In this document: piece after piece, positions 50,729-61,269 of the stretch
How positions within the stretch are numbered: the first letter of the stretch is position 1
Layout of the letters: every line of letters starts with the position of its first letter
DNA from: Onthophagus taurus
Taxonomy: Eukaryota; Arthropoda; Insecta; Coleoptera; Scarabaeidae
Direction: 5' to 3'
DNA length: 64,000 bases
Assembly: GCF_036711975.1 (NCBI RefSeq)
Contig: NC_091975.1
Location: forward strand, 15,006,501 to 15,070,500
Notes under the pieces: model-generated
Told to the model about the DNA's origin: nothing
Databases searched by the model: none
Seen by the model: only the letters and a program-made list of their open reading frames with translations
Made by a program: the position numbers and the translations under genes

Positions 50729-51964
50729 TTGCTTGATTTTGTCTTTAGTCATGTACGTGATGACGAGAGACCGTATTTAACTGTTAGCGTGCTGGGGAGA
50801 AAAATAGTCGGATTGCTTGATTCGGGGGCTAATCAGACGATTGCGGGTTTTCGGGGCATTTCCTTTATTAAAGAAATGGGATTACCGATACATCCCACCA
50901 ATAAGAGAATCACGGTCGCGAATGATGAGAGTTGCTCGGTTGAGGGCGTAGTGAGCTTGCCGATGGAATTGCAGGGTCGGGGAAAAATCGTGGAAGTTTT
51001 GTTAGTACCGGGTTTGAGACACGAACACATATTGGGAACAGACTTTTGGCGAACGATGGGTATAGTACCTAATCTTAGGCGCGGTGATTGGTCGTTTTCA
51101 AAAGAGCCACCGTTGGTGAGAGTTAATGCGATACAGGCGCGATCCGAACTTAATCGGAAAGACGAAATTAAGTTGCGGGAAATTATCGAGAATCTATTTC
51201 GTAGAGATATGGAAGGCGAATTAAGTCATACGACGTTGGTGGAGCATCATATTCGTACGGATGCGTTACCGATAAAACAGAGGTACTATCCGATTTCTCC
51301 GGCAATGCAGAAAGTAGTAGATAGGGAACTCGATGAAATGTTACGGTTGGGGGTCGTGGAGAGATCGCGAAGCGCGTGGTCATCACCGGTATTGTTGGTT
51401 CCGAAAAGGGATGGCGGTTATAGATTCTGCGTGGATTATAGACAACTTAATAAGGTTACACAGGCGAATGCGTATCCTTTGCCGCAGGTATCATGGACGT
51501 TAGACCGTTTAAGAGACGCAAAATATCTGTCATCAATTGACATCAAATCGGCGTACTGGCAGATACCGATGGCTAAAACGAGTATGCAGTATACGGCATT
51601 TACGGTACCGAATCGCGGGTTGTTCCAATTTAGGCGTATGCCTTTTGGACTGTCGAATGCTCCGGCGACGTGGCAAAGATTTATTGATGGAGTAATAGGA
51701 AATGATTTAGATCCACATGTTTTCGTTTATCTCGATGACATAATAATAGTGACCGCGACGGTGGAGAAGCATTTCGAGATTTTGCAGACGGTTTGCAATC
51801 GTTTGATAGAAGCGGGACTTACTTTGAATAAAGAAAAATGTCAGTTTTTCCGGGATAGCCTTAAATACTTGGGTTACGTAGTAGACGGTAACGGGTTGTA
51901 TGTCGATCCGGATAAGGTCAAGTCGATTCTGGAAATCGTTTCGTGCCGGGTTTCGCGACTATAA
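50729..51964 (+). pseudogene. Gypsy Pol part 1: protease and reverse transcriptase
   Basis: Aspartic protease motif VGLLDSGANQTIAG near residue 30; the active site is D-S-G. RT follows: SRSAWSSPVLLVPKRDGG, FCVDYRQLNK, SIDIKSAYWQI (first Asp), RMPFGLSNAPATWQRF, VFVYLDDIIIV (catalytic Asp pair) and LKYLGYVVDGNGLYVDPDK. The frame ends VSCRVSRL at 51964, because a deletion joined it to the middle of the RT connection region. Pol starts about 40 bases after gag in a different frame, so frameshifting or a start codon lost upstream is possible. Confidence 0.85.
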
Positions 51965-53724
51965 TTTCACCATTGACGGCTTTGCTTAAGAAAAATTGTA
52001 AAATACTTACGTGGTCGAACGAATGTGACGAGGCGTGGAAAACCATAAAGGAGAAACTTGTGACTGCTATTATTCTGACGCGTCCCGATTTTGATAGCGA
52101 GTTCGTTATACAGACGGATGCTTCCGATTTTGGGTTGGGGACGGTATTAACTCAGGTAATTGACGGTGAAGAAAGAGTTATTTGTTATCTCAGTCGTTCA
52201 TTAACAGCACAGGAACGAAAATATAGCACTACGGAAAAAGAGTGTTTGGCTGTGTTGTGGGCTGTAGAAAAATTGAGGCCATACGTTGAGGGTACTCATT
52301 TTCGCGTCATTACGGATCATTACTCGTTAGTTTGGTTAAATAAGCTAAAGTCTCCTTCCGGACAGTTGGCCAGATGGTCAATTCGACTTCAGCAGTACAA
52401 CTTCACCATTGAGCATCGTAAGGGTAAAGACCATGTTGTACCGGACATGCTGTCTCGTGCGGTACCGGTGGTAGTCGATGAGGTCGTGAAATCGGTGATA
52501 AAGGATCCGTGGTTGAATAAACTCAAAGAGAATATATTAGATAAAGAATATAAATATCCGAATTACAGAATCGAGAACGGGATAGTTTATAAGAGAATTA
52601 AAGTTGCTTATCCGAAATTGTCAATGGACGGGGGTTGGCGTGAGGTTGTTGCTAAGAAAGAACGGACGGGAATAATTCATAAATATCACGACGTAGCGGA
52701 AACGGGAGGTCATTTGGGAGTGTTTAAAACCATCGCGAAGATCACTCAAAATTATTATTGGCCCAAATTAAAGAGCGACGTTATGAATTATATAAAGAAT
52801 TGTAGAATCTGTCAACAGATTAAAGTCGAACAAAGGGCTCCCGCGGGGAAAATGCATAGTCACTTGAGTGCGGATAAACCATGGCAATACTTAAGTATTG
52901 ACCTTATCGGACCGTTACCGCGAAGCGCGAAAGGGTTTTCGTTCATACTAGTGGTACTCGATGTGTTTAGCAAATATCCGGTGTGTTTCTCGTTGAGAAA
53001 GGCAACAGCATCAGCTGTGGTTCGTTGTCTGGAGGACGATGTCTTTTTAACATACGGGGTACCTTATACGATCGTGTCGGACAATGGCGTGCAATTTAGA
53101 TCTAAGGAATATAGTAAACTTTTAGAAAATTACAATGTTAAAAGTAAATTCACACCATTTTACCATGCACAAGCTAATCCTACTGAAAGGATTAATAGAA
53201 CCATAAAAACTATCATTACGGCGTATGTGTGGGATAATCATAGGAAATGGGATACCTTTTTGAGTAAAATTGTCTGTGCGATACGAACAGCTAAAAGCGA
53301 AACCACGAAATTTACACCGTACTTCGTCAACTATGGTAGAGAGATGATTTTGGATGGAAATTTACATAAGAATTTGGACAATAAGCCTCCTAAAAGTCTA
53401 ATTAAAGATAGAGCTAACGAGTTCGGTCGGTTGTATAGAGAACTTTATACGCGTATTGGAGTAGCATCAGATCGCGCGAGAGAGAGATATAATTTGAGAC
53501 GTCGGTCAGTCAGTTTCGAACCGGGTAATGTGGTTTGGCGACGTAATTTTATCCTTTCGGATGCGATTAAGGGTATAGCAGCGAAAATGTCAACCAAATA
53601 TGTAGGACCTTATCGGGTTCGGAAAAAATTATCACCGGATATATATGTGTTAGAGGACATGGAGGGTAATGCCATGCCGGGTTACTGGCATGTTGCTCAC
53701 CTTAAAGTATTTAACGCTGAATAA
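51943..53724 (+). CDS. Gypsy Pol part 2: RNase H and integrase
   Basis: 593 codons open. RNase H: QTDASDFGLGTVL (catalytic Asp), STTEKECLAVLWAVEKLRPY (Glu), VITDHYSLVWL (Asp). Integrase: zinc-binding H-H-C-C region (KYHDVAETGGHLG, NCRICQQIK), core with SIDLIGPLPRSAKGF and VSDNGVQFRSKEY (the two Asp) and NPTERINRTIK (Glu). A C-terminal GPY-type domain ends it (STKYVGPYRVRKK, GYWHVAHLKVF). All catalytic residues are present. The opening MPGFATIISPLTALL is the end of the RT region, so this is the continuation of the same polyprotein after a small deletion. Confidence 0.9.
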   Translation: MPGFATIISPLTALLKKNCKILTWSNECDEAWKTIKEKLVTAIILTRPDFDSEFVIQTDASDFGLGTVLTQVIDGEERVICYLSRSLTAQERKYSTTEKECLAVLWAVEKLRPYVEGTHFRVITDHYSLVWLNKLKSPSGQLARWSIRLQQYNFTIEHRKGKDHVVPDMLSRAVPVVVDEVVKSVIKDPWLNKLKENILDKEYKYPNYRIENGIVYKRIKVAYPKLSMDGGWREVVAKKERTGIIHKYHDVAETGGHLGVFKTIAKITQNYYWPKLKSDVMNYIKNCRICQQIKVEQRAPAGKMHSHLSADKPWQYLSIDLIGPLPRSAKGFSFILVVLDVFSKYPVCFSLRKATASAVVRCLEDDVFLTYGVPYTIVSDNGVQFRSKEYSKLLENYNVKSKFTPFYHAQANPTERINRTIKTIITAYVWDNHRKWDTFLSKIVCAIRTAKSETTKFTPYFVNYGREMILDGNLHKNLDNKPPKSLIKDRANEFGRLYRELYTRIGVASDRARERYNLRRRSVSFEPGNVVWRRNFILSDAIKGIAAKMSTKYVGPYRVRKKLSPDIYVLEDMEGNAMPGYWHVAHLKVFNAE

Positions 53725-54509
53725 GTGTGTGTTTGCCCTATGGTTGGGGGTATGAGAATTCCGCCATGGTGTACCAGTGCCTGGGGTAAGAGCCCCCTAA
53801 ATGTGTGGGGTTTTTGTTGTAGTCATGGGTTGGGAACAAAACTACCTGTCTTTATTTTCACAATCCTTTTCCACTTTGTATCCCATAATTGTAGTAATAA
53901 ACCTATTTTTTTTTTGTTCTTCCTAGTAGAGTCGTTTTTCTTTTTTGTTTTAGAGAGTTTTCGCTTCACGAATTCCTTTATGTTACTGATATTAGTCTGA
54001 AGTGATGCTGGATTGTATCGTGCGGTGGTTTGTTTGATCCCTGTAAGTTGTAGTGTTATTTCCTTTTCTACCGTCTATGGTATCTTCTTGCTTCACCGGT
54101 TGCGTATACCCGGGAGTTGCGACGTAAATCCGGGTAGCGCTTTCAAACTCCTTTAACCTCATTCCTTTCTACTCCCAATTTTATAATTTTATTATTTTTT
54201 GTTTACGAATCTCAGGGATTGAATTGATCATCGTATGGTTATTGATGGTATTCGTGGATTTCTATATCTATGTTTTTTATTTTATTTTATTTTTTTTTTA
54301 TTATTTACTTCCGGCCGATTTGCCGAAGACTTGGTGGCTTAGGGCACGTGGTGGACCAAGTAAAGTTTTGTTGGGTTTCTTTTGATACGATTGGGGTGGG
54401 TTTTTTGTTTTGGGTTGTGTTTTTTTTTGTAATGATTCTTTTGGTATTTGGTTTATACGTTTCATGGCAAGAAATTTTGGGAAAATTTCTTTAGGAGGAA
54501 AGAGGGGAG
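53725..54509 (+). other. Gypsy 3' untranslated region, no env
   Basis: About 780 bases between the pol stop and the 3' LTR. T-rich, with short ORFs that have no signal peptide plus fusion-protein layout, so no env gene is seen. It ends in the polypurine tract. Confidence 0.6.
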
Positions 54510-55240
54510 TTACATTCCGAAAATTTGTATGTTATGTGTGAGTGACTTGTTTATGTGTAATGGGTTATGAGTTACATACATTCGGAAACTTATTATTATT
54601 TTTTATTTATTTTGTTTACATTTTGTTTGTTTATAACATTTTATTGTATTCGTGTTGTGTCGTAAATTCATGATGTTATCTTGCGCAGACGTAATTTTTT
54701 TGATATTTTCGATCTTTGGGTATAAAAGACCGTTCAAGTTTCCTCTTGAGCCTCTCTTTCTTACTATATTACCAGATCAATACGTGTCCTCGAGTGTTAA
54801 AGAAATTTTGGTTGGTTCGCCATTTTTGGTTTTGGTGTAAAATTTTGTTGCTAATCCATATTTGTGGGATTGATCACTTAAAATAAAGTTTTGGAAAAGT
54901 GTTTTTCTTTTACCAAATTGTACGGAGATTCCGGATTTCAACGTATTTCATTACATTTTCTTCTGTCTTCTGGTTAAACCTCGAACATCAGAGGTAAGCA
55001 TTTTTGTAAGGTCTTTATTAATTAGTTTTTGGCATATTCGTTCACCCTTTCACATTTTTCTTTTGATTCTTAAACTAACAATCTACTAAATCTATTTTTC
55101 AAAAAAATCTAACAACTTAAAAAAAAAAATTCTAACTACTTTAAAAAAAAAAATTACTAATTACTTAAAAAGAAAAACTATCCTACAAACAAAAATTCTT
55201 AAATCTAATATTTCCACGTTTCATTTTTTTTTAATTTCTA

Positions 55241-57323
55241 CAGGGTGATTCATAAGTAATGGGCCAAATTGTAAATGTACGTTCAGGAGGCCAAAATAAT
55301 AATATTTTCATTAACAATAATGGGTCTTAGTCTGCTCCTTACTGAGATACAGGATGTTAAAGCGAAAAAAATAAAATAGATTTTTGTTAATAGATCAGCT
55401 ACTTTTCTACATAATGACTCATAGTTGACTTATAGTTTTTGTAAGGGTAAACAATAATGTGTGAGAGGATTTGAGTTAACTCGTAGATGTCGCCACATGC
55501 GCCATATGAATTAGATGAAATCAGCTACAAATTTTTTATCGCTCATTATTTTACAACATACTTGTTTAATTTGGATAGCCCCATCATTTCTGTAGAAAAA
55601 AGCTATACTTCTTTGATCTTGAAAATATTAACGATTTTCGAGATATTTGAATTTTACTAATTCACTACACTACATTTCACGGTGGTCGACGTAGCATTAA
55701 TCTGTTAAGACACAAGCATGGCATGGAATGTTGACATTTACCTAACCGTAATTGATAATTGATAACAATATTAAACTGAAACCATAAAAAAATTACGTAA
55801 TAAAACAATTTATTGTACGCCAGTTAATAAAACGAAATACAACATTAGAACAGACTTGAACTAAGACCACTTACGACAACTGTTATCAAAACCTACATGT
55901 TAATGTTGTGCGAAGTTAAATTAAATTTAAGCTTAATTATGAGCTACTGCAAAAGGTTTTCAACATGACCACCACCAGCATTTATACACGCATTTAACCG
56001 TTTGGTTAAGGATTGTCTGACTTTAAAAAATGTAGCAGGATTATTTCGTATTGAATTGGCTGCATCTTGAATTCTATTCCATAACTCGTCTCGTGTATTT
56101 ATAGTAGGTTCAGCATAGACCATTGATTTCATGTAACCCCACACATAAAAATCAAGTGGATCACTACCACGTCCAATCCAACGGTGAGGGAATGTTTCAT
56201 TCAGATGTTCGCGCACAGCACGTGAAAAATGTGGAGGAGCACCGTCTTGCATGAACCACATATTTCTTCTTAGTTGTAATGGAAGATCTCCCAAGAGCTC
56301 CATTTAAATTAGGAGGTAATTCAACTGGGCCCAGTAATGTATTGCCTATTACACCGCACCACACATTTATTTTAAACTCGTGCTGGAAATGTCTATCTTT
56401 TTTTAAACGAGGGTTTTCGGTTTCCCAGGCATGACTATTTCGCCAATTAAAAACTCCGCGTCTGGTAAAGGTTGCTTCATCCGTGAAAAGAATGTTATTT
56501 AGGAATGTTGGATTATTATTCAATTTTCCTTTTAGCCACTGACAAAATTGAACTCTGATTCGATAATCTGTTGGAAGTAAATTTTGCACAGGTATAAAAT
56601 GATAGGGATATAAATTTTCCTTGTGTAAAATTCTAGTCACGGATGGTTGGCTTATTCCAGTTGCTGCAGACAATCGACGAGTGCTTATTTCAGAATTTTG
56701 CGCAATTCTTACCAAAATTTCATCTTCTTGCTGCGGAGTGATAATCTTAGGACGTCCTGTATGATATTTTGGACGAAATGAACCTGTTTCACCCAATCGA
56801 TTATAAATATTTTGAAATATCTTCCGGTTTGGCTGCCTTCTGTAAGGGTACATTTCACGATATTTTCTGGATGCTGCTTGCCCAGAAAAACGTTCTTGTG
56901 CGTAAACGCATAACATGTCTCTCATTTCTTCGTTTGAAAAGAGATTATGTCTCGGCATTTTGATTTATGTTAGGACAAGAATGAATCAGTTTACTTAACA
57001 ATAAAATGTCTTAAACTATTCATTAAACGTAAAAGCTCATTGACGTTTCATAATTCATATGGTGCATGTGGCGACATCCACGAGTTAACTCAAATCCTCT
57101 CACACATTATTGTTTACCCTTACAAAAACTATAAGTCAACTATGAGTCATTATGTAGAAAAGTAGCTGATCTATTAACAAAAATCTATTTTATTTTTTTC
57201 GCTTTAACATCCTGTATCTCAGTAAGGAGCAGACTAAGACCCATCATTGTTAATGAAAATATTATTATTTTGGCCTCCTGAACGTACATTTACAATTTGG
57301 CCCATTACTTATGAATCACCCTG
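55241..57323 (-). mobile_element. mariner-like element (2.08 kb) inside the Gypsy 3' LTR
   Basis: Inverted ends CAGGGTGATTCATAAGTAATGG / CCATTACTTATGAATCACCCTG, about 280 bases long, are nearly perfect. TA at 55239-55240 and 57324-57325 with the undisturbed TA visible in the 5' LTR. One minus-strand transposase lies in the middle. The long arms carry GTTAACTC and TGTGTGAGAGG blocks near their inner ends. Confidence 0.95.
55944..56958 (-). pseudogene. mariner-like (IS630 superfamily) transposase, frameshifted
   Basis: First frame 56958-56197: MPRHNLFSNEEMRDMLCVY, helix-turn-helix (ISTRRLSAATGISQPSVTRILHKE), then NNILFTDEATFTRRG (first Asp) and FKINVWCGVIGN. A frame change near 56300 moves coding to 56303-55944: MWFMQDGAPPHFSRAVREHL (second Asp), RWIGRGSDPLDFYVWG (third Asp in PLDF; about a dozen residues before it are deleted), and a helical C-terminus. 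A DDD-type member. The changes make it inactive although the termini are well preserved. Confidence 0.85.
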
Positions 57324-58249
57324 TATATCCAGGTTTTTGTTGAGGGGAGCAACTTTTGGCCTCTCTTATTGGAACAACCTTTTTTTTAATTTCCATTACA
57401 CCTAAGGATTCTAATTATTCTTTTGGAACAAAACAAAGAATATTACCTTACCTTTCCTGAGTCACCAGAATTTGTTGCTGAGGAATTATTTCGAATCGGA
57501 CCGGTGATCAAGACTTGGAGTAAAGGTCAGATAGAACAACATATTATTATTTTGGTCATTGAAGAATTTGTATCTTATATATTTTTTTTTATTATTTTGA
57601 TTTTCCTTAAGAAAATCTTTAAATTAATTAATCATTGGAACATCAAACTTTTCGATTTTTTTTTGTAAATTCTTGTTTGGCGAGATTTTTTTTAAATTCT
57701 GTTCTGGCGTTGATTTTTTTTATAATTTTTGATTTCACGTTTAGCTCAACCATACGGAGTCAGACGCGGCTTAATTTTTCATTTTCATTTTTTGGTATTT
57801 TGATTTAAATTTCCTTTTAGTTTTGACTTTCATTTTTTTTAAAGCTCGCAAACATCAATATAGTTTTTTTTGTTGTTTGAACCTAAAAGTTTACGGTTTT
57901 ATAATTTTGTTATTAGTTTTTTTTTTACTTACCTGTTATTTACGGGAGTTTTAATGAATTTTGTCTGCAACTCAAAACCCATTTTGTTGAGAGTTTGTGT
58001 TTTGTTGTGTTATTTGTTTATATCACCATACTCCATCATCTCACGTCACAGTTCCTGTTGTACGCGGGGTTAACTGTGTGGCGCCATATAAATACCCCTC
58101 CCTTCTTCACTGAACCGGTCGAGGACTAGCGTACATCTCAGGGTGATAAAACTAGTTTTGTCCTTGTTGAAAATTACGTTATTTTTTTTTGTTTTGATTT
58201 AAAATCTTTTAACGCATTTGGCGTCATAGACATTAGGAAAGTTGTCAAA

Positions 58250-58622
58250 GTGCTTTGTTACAAGAATTCATTGAATAATTACATGATGATGAATTGAAAG
58301 AAGGGTTTTTTCAACATGACAATGCAACTGCACGAACAAACAAAAGATTCCTTCATGAATTTCATGATGATTGAGTAATCAGTGGAGGATGTTGGCCACC
58401 TCGCTCTCCCGATCTAACCCCACTAGATTTCTTTTTATTCGGTCATTTCAAAAATTCTGTCTACAAAAACCATTTACAGACCATAGAAGAATTGGAAGAT
58501 GCAATACGACACAATGTTCAACAAATAACTGCAGAGCAACTTGTACAGGTCTTCGATAACATGAAAAGAAGAATCACTTTATGTTTAGAAAAGAATGGTC
58601 AAGATTTTGAATTCGTTTTATA
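58250..58622 (+). pseudogene. mariner-like transposase C-terminal fragment in the outer element
   Basis: The plus strand reads QHDNATARTNKRFLHEF (second Asp), GGCWPPRSPDLTPLDFFLFGHFK (third Asp in PLDF) and a helical tail to ELEDAIRHNVQQITAEQL and LCLEKNGQDFEF, then a stop. It lies 20 bases after the Gypsy target duplication, so the Gypsy element landed in or beside this gene. The N-terminal part should precede 47563 but is not recognised there. It may be a passenger in the outer TIR element. Confidence 0.7.
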
Positions 58623-58904
58623 ATAAATAAAACTTCTAAACCTTTATTTTTATAATAAAATAAAAGATCTTTTTTTGATTTATGAAATAAATTAATTACA
58701 AAAGAATAGTTTAAAGGGTTTTCTTTTTATTAATTAATCCTTTTTAATTATTTTCATCATAATTTAAATTTACATCCACCAATCTAACTCCAGAGAGAAT
58801 TTATTTCGATTTTTCTTTAACGAGAGTAACATTTTTAATTTTGTGCGTATCAGTTTTTAAGGTTATGTTTACTAAACTAAAAGTTTCCTCCCATTTCCCC
58901 ACCA

Positions 58905-59502
58905 CTATTAAATCAAGTGGAAGGAGGGTGTGACCGCTGTGACGAGGGCAGTAAGTATTGGTATCAAGCGCTTGGGAAAGTAGTTTTTAGCGGACCGGCT
59001 TTCTTGATCGCATTGTAATAAAGATGTAAATAACTTAAATTGCTCCCCCTGCTCCTTAAGGATCGTTTCCGGTCCAGAACTCTCATTATGACAGCGCCAT
59101 CTATCGATCATCAGGTACATTTTAAAAAAATGGCTGCGTGTGAAATTATTCTTTCTGCTTAGTTCCGCTACCCGCCGCTATGTGATGTCACCGTCGACCG
59201 ATCCTTCGATCCTTAAGAATGCACCGCTAGGTGGCGCCACCGTCGACCGATCCTTCGATCCGTAAGGATGCACCGCTAGGTGGCGCCACCGTCGACCGAT
59301 ACTTCGATCCTTAAGGATGCTGGTGGCGCCAGCGTCGACCGATCCTTCGATCCTTAAGGATGCTGGTGGCGCCACCGTCGACCGATCCTTCGATCCTTAA
59401 GGATCCTTCGATCCTTAAGGATGCTCGTGACGTCACTTCCGGCGCGCATGCGCAGGATCAGGGGGAGCACTTCCGGTCCAGAACCAGCATATTATGTCTA
59501 CT
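58905..59502. repeat. Right arm of the outer TIR structure
   Basis: Reverse complement of 37752-38228 plus 47029-47125, ending ...CCAGCATATTATGTCTACT at 59502. It holds its own set of the 49-bp units (59180-59420), with different internal losses. Because copy B is absent here, this arm shows the uninterrupted sequence at the copy B target. Confidence 0.8.
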
Positions 59503-59550
59503 ATTGTCAACTCGAGTAAAACTTTTTCCACAATCCTCACACACGACCAT
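59503..59550 (-). pseudogene. Start of a C2H2 zinc-finger gene, cut by the outer TIR
   Basis: From ATG at 59550 the minus strand reads MVVCEDCGKSFTRVDN and then meets the TIR at 59502. C-x2-C with F three residues later is the first half of a C2H2 finger placed right at the N-terminus, as in the gene at 6727. The rest of the protein has been displaced or lost; no continuation was seen beyond the left arm. Confidence 0.6.
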
Positions 59551-60232
59551 TTTACAATTTAATGTTGTATACTTCTACTTGTTATTAAAGAACTACGTCA
59601 ATACCACATTTCGCAGGCGTTTATAAACCCTCACCGCTCCTGAAACTTATTCGGAGGAGGAGGATGCATCGAGTGCGTTTGTATACATATATATTTTTAA
59701 ACTCCGTATACCTTTCCATAATAAATTAAAAAAATCTCGCAGGTAGATCATGACTCACTTACTAGTATCAAGTTAATTGACCTCCTCCTCGAACGTATAA
59801 AAATTTGCCGATTTAAGAACCTCCTCGCATATTTTAAAGTCCCGTATACCTTTACATAATAAAATAAAAAAATATCCCGCATGTAGGTCATGACTCACTT
59901 ATTTGTGTATAATAAGTTAAAAGATATATCGAAGACATGTTCTAACAGTTCATTGTTTTCATCTAGTTAAACAGGTTACATATGAAGATACATTTTTAAT
60001 AACTTTCTCAAAATAACATGACTTAAATAAATAAATAAATAAAGATAAATTTTTAATAATTTCGTCAAAATAACATGACCTTCTCAAGTTAATGACCTCC
60101 TCCTTTCCTCATCGAATCTCCTCCGACCCCTAAAAGAATCGCCGATTCAAGAACCTCCTCTTCTCATCGAACCTCCTTTGACCCCCAAAAAATTTGCCGA
60201 TTCAAGAACCTCCTCCTAGAACGCAGGTTCGA
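59551..60232. repeat. Imperfect repeats upstream of the zinc-finger start
   Basis: A unit of about 130 bases (CCGTATACCTTTCCATAATAAA ... TCATGACTCACTTA) occurs at about 59703-59765 and 59832-59905. The word GCCGATTCAAGAACCTCCTC (or TTTAAG variant) occurs at about 59808, 60142 and 60198. (TAAA)n lies at 60023. No gene. Confidence 0.55.
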
Positions 60233-60490
60233 TGTTACTTGTGGCCGAGACGCTGCAATGTGATGATCAGTTGTGATCAATCTGTGCAGGAAATGATGAC
60301 AGCAATGTGATTATCAGTATCCGGTTGACATAATATTCCGTTTGTAAGTGACCTCGCCTTAATTGGATAAAATGAAACATATTTAATTTTAATTAAACTC
60401 GAGGTTGCTTGAGGCCGAGGCTCAGTAATCTGATGATCAGTTTCATCAGAAAATATGTACTGGAAACGATTATAGCAATGCGTAGTAATT
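60233..60490. repeat. Two copies of a ~100-bp repeat
   Basis: TGTGGCCGAGACGCTGCAATGTGATGATCAGTTGTGATCA... at 60240-60320 recurs as TGAGGCCGAGGCTCAGTAATCTGATGATCAGTTTCATCAG... at 60410-60485, both with GATGATCAG and a GCAATG end. Spacing about 170 bases. No coding potential. Confidence 0.55.
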
Positions 60491-60623
60491 AAAAATAAAA
60501 TTAAATCAAAATTGTTGAATTTGTAAAACAAACATAATAGGAAATTTTATAAAAAATATATCGGCTGTATAACTAAGAATAATGATATGATATTGTAATA
60601 ATATTGAAGATGAATATTATAAA

Positions 60624-60781
60624 ATGAATGATTTAATAGCAGCTTGTAATTTTTTGGTTGATTCCTTTTTATTATTTCAAACCGCCAATATGGCCATGTC
60701 TAACGACATAGTAATTGTCATCGCAATTGTGGCATTGAATTATTTTCTAATTGGGAAATATCACAAGTGTACAACATTCAG
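60624..60781 (+). CDS. Doubtful small membrane-type ORF
   Basis: Reads MNDLIAACNFLVDSFLLFQTANM then a 20-residue hydrophobic run (IVIVIAIVALNYFLIG) that could span a membrane. The frame continues to 60836, but its end overlaps the foldback fragment at 60782, so any real C-terminus is replaced. No family recognised. It may be chance. Confidence 0.2.
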
Positions 60782-61130
60782 AATGTATCTGAATGACTGC
60801 AACAAACTTCAAGGATGTTGTAATCTGAGTGGGTAACATCCATTATACGCATGTCGCCCCCATAAAACCGTCAACTAGGTCCGTAAATCTTTCGTCTTTA
60901 TGGCAGCTACTGGCTCTTATATGTTTCACAGAACACATTCAAATAGTATTAATATCTCTGTTTAAACAAATTATTAACAATTTTTTTTAATAATTAGTAA
61001 AGTTTACTTACTTACACAGAGCTTCTTCTTCAATTACCACTTGACCATTTTCAACTTTATGTCTATCTACTCTTTCCATACATCCTTCAAAGTGAATTTT
61101 AAGGGTATTTTAATATGTGAACTGTTACTT
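60782..61130. repeat. Broken copy of the 1.2-kb foldback family
   Basis: 60785-60818 (TGTATCTGAATGACTGCAAC, AAACTTCAAGG) and 61090-61125 (AGTGAATTTTAAGGGTATTTT) match consecutive segments at 16727-16800 of the palindrome, but here are separated by about 270 bases of unrelated sequence. So this is a second, interrupted member of the family. Confidence 0.55.
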
Positions 61131-61269
61131 AATTTTTCTGGAATGCGCTGATTCAACACACTTCTTTTATTGTATTTAAATTATTTTTTATTTTATTTAT
61201 TTTACACTTGTTTATAAGGAGTTGATTAAGATGTTTAACAATTTGTGAAATTTGCGGAATTTTGCTATA

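Larger units (their letters stand above)
47564..58228 (+). mobile_element. Gypsy LTR retrotransposon, 10.7 kb including a nested mariner
   Basis: Direct LTRs of about 1.7 kb (47564-49279 and 54510-58228, the latter carrying a 2.1-kb mariner). The target duplication is GACAT (47559-47563 and 58229-58233). A primer-binding site TGGCGCCCAACGTGGGGC lies six bases after the 5' LTR, and a polypurine tract AGGAGGAAAGAGGGGA (54494-54509) precedes the 3' LTR. Gag and pol are recognisable, no env. Three small defects (gag frameshift, RT/RNase H junction deletion, gag-pol junction) make it inactive, but it is comparatively young. Confidence 0.9.
54510..58228 (+). repeat. 3' LTR of the Gypsy element, interrupted by a mariner
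   Basis: Matches the 5' LTR on both sides of 55241-57323. The junction AATTTCTATATCCAGG is intact in the 5' LTR near 48380, so the mariner landed in that TA. Polypurine tract directly upstream. TATAAAAG recurs at 54721. Confidence 0.9.
37752..59502. mobile_element. Outer TIR element (Polinton-like ends), filled by nested insertions
   Basis: The paired arms enclose 21.75 kb, but copy B (8.8 kb) and a Gypsy element (10.7 kb, itself carrying a mariner) account for nearly all of it. What is left is about 2.3 kb: the two arms and a short centre with a transposase fragment (58250-58622). So this was a small non-autonomous element. The left flank is a Polinton capsid gene, the right flank a zinc-finger gene, and there is no target duplication, so the two arms may not derive from one simple insertion. 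Confidence 0.55.

Noticed and set aside
53725..54500. Possible env gene in the Gypsy element
   Set aside because: Short T-rich frames only; no signal peptide, furin-like site or membrane anchor in a single frame.
59178..59375. Repetitive 65-codon protein with RSIGRRWRH-type repeats
   Set aside because: It is a translation of the 49-bp tandem units in the outer TIR, with no gene context.
34223..59502. A single 25-kb Polinton spanning copies A and B
   Set aside because: Both contain the same genes (ATPase, PLA2-like, protease, penton-like) in mirrored order with separate ends, so they are two elements, not one.
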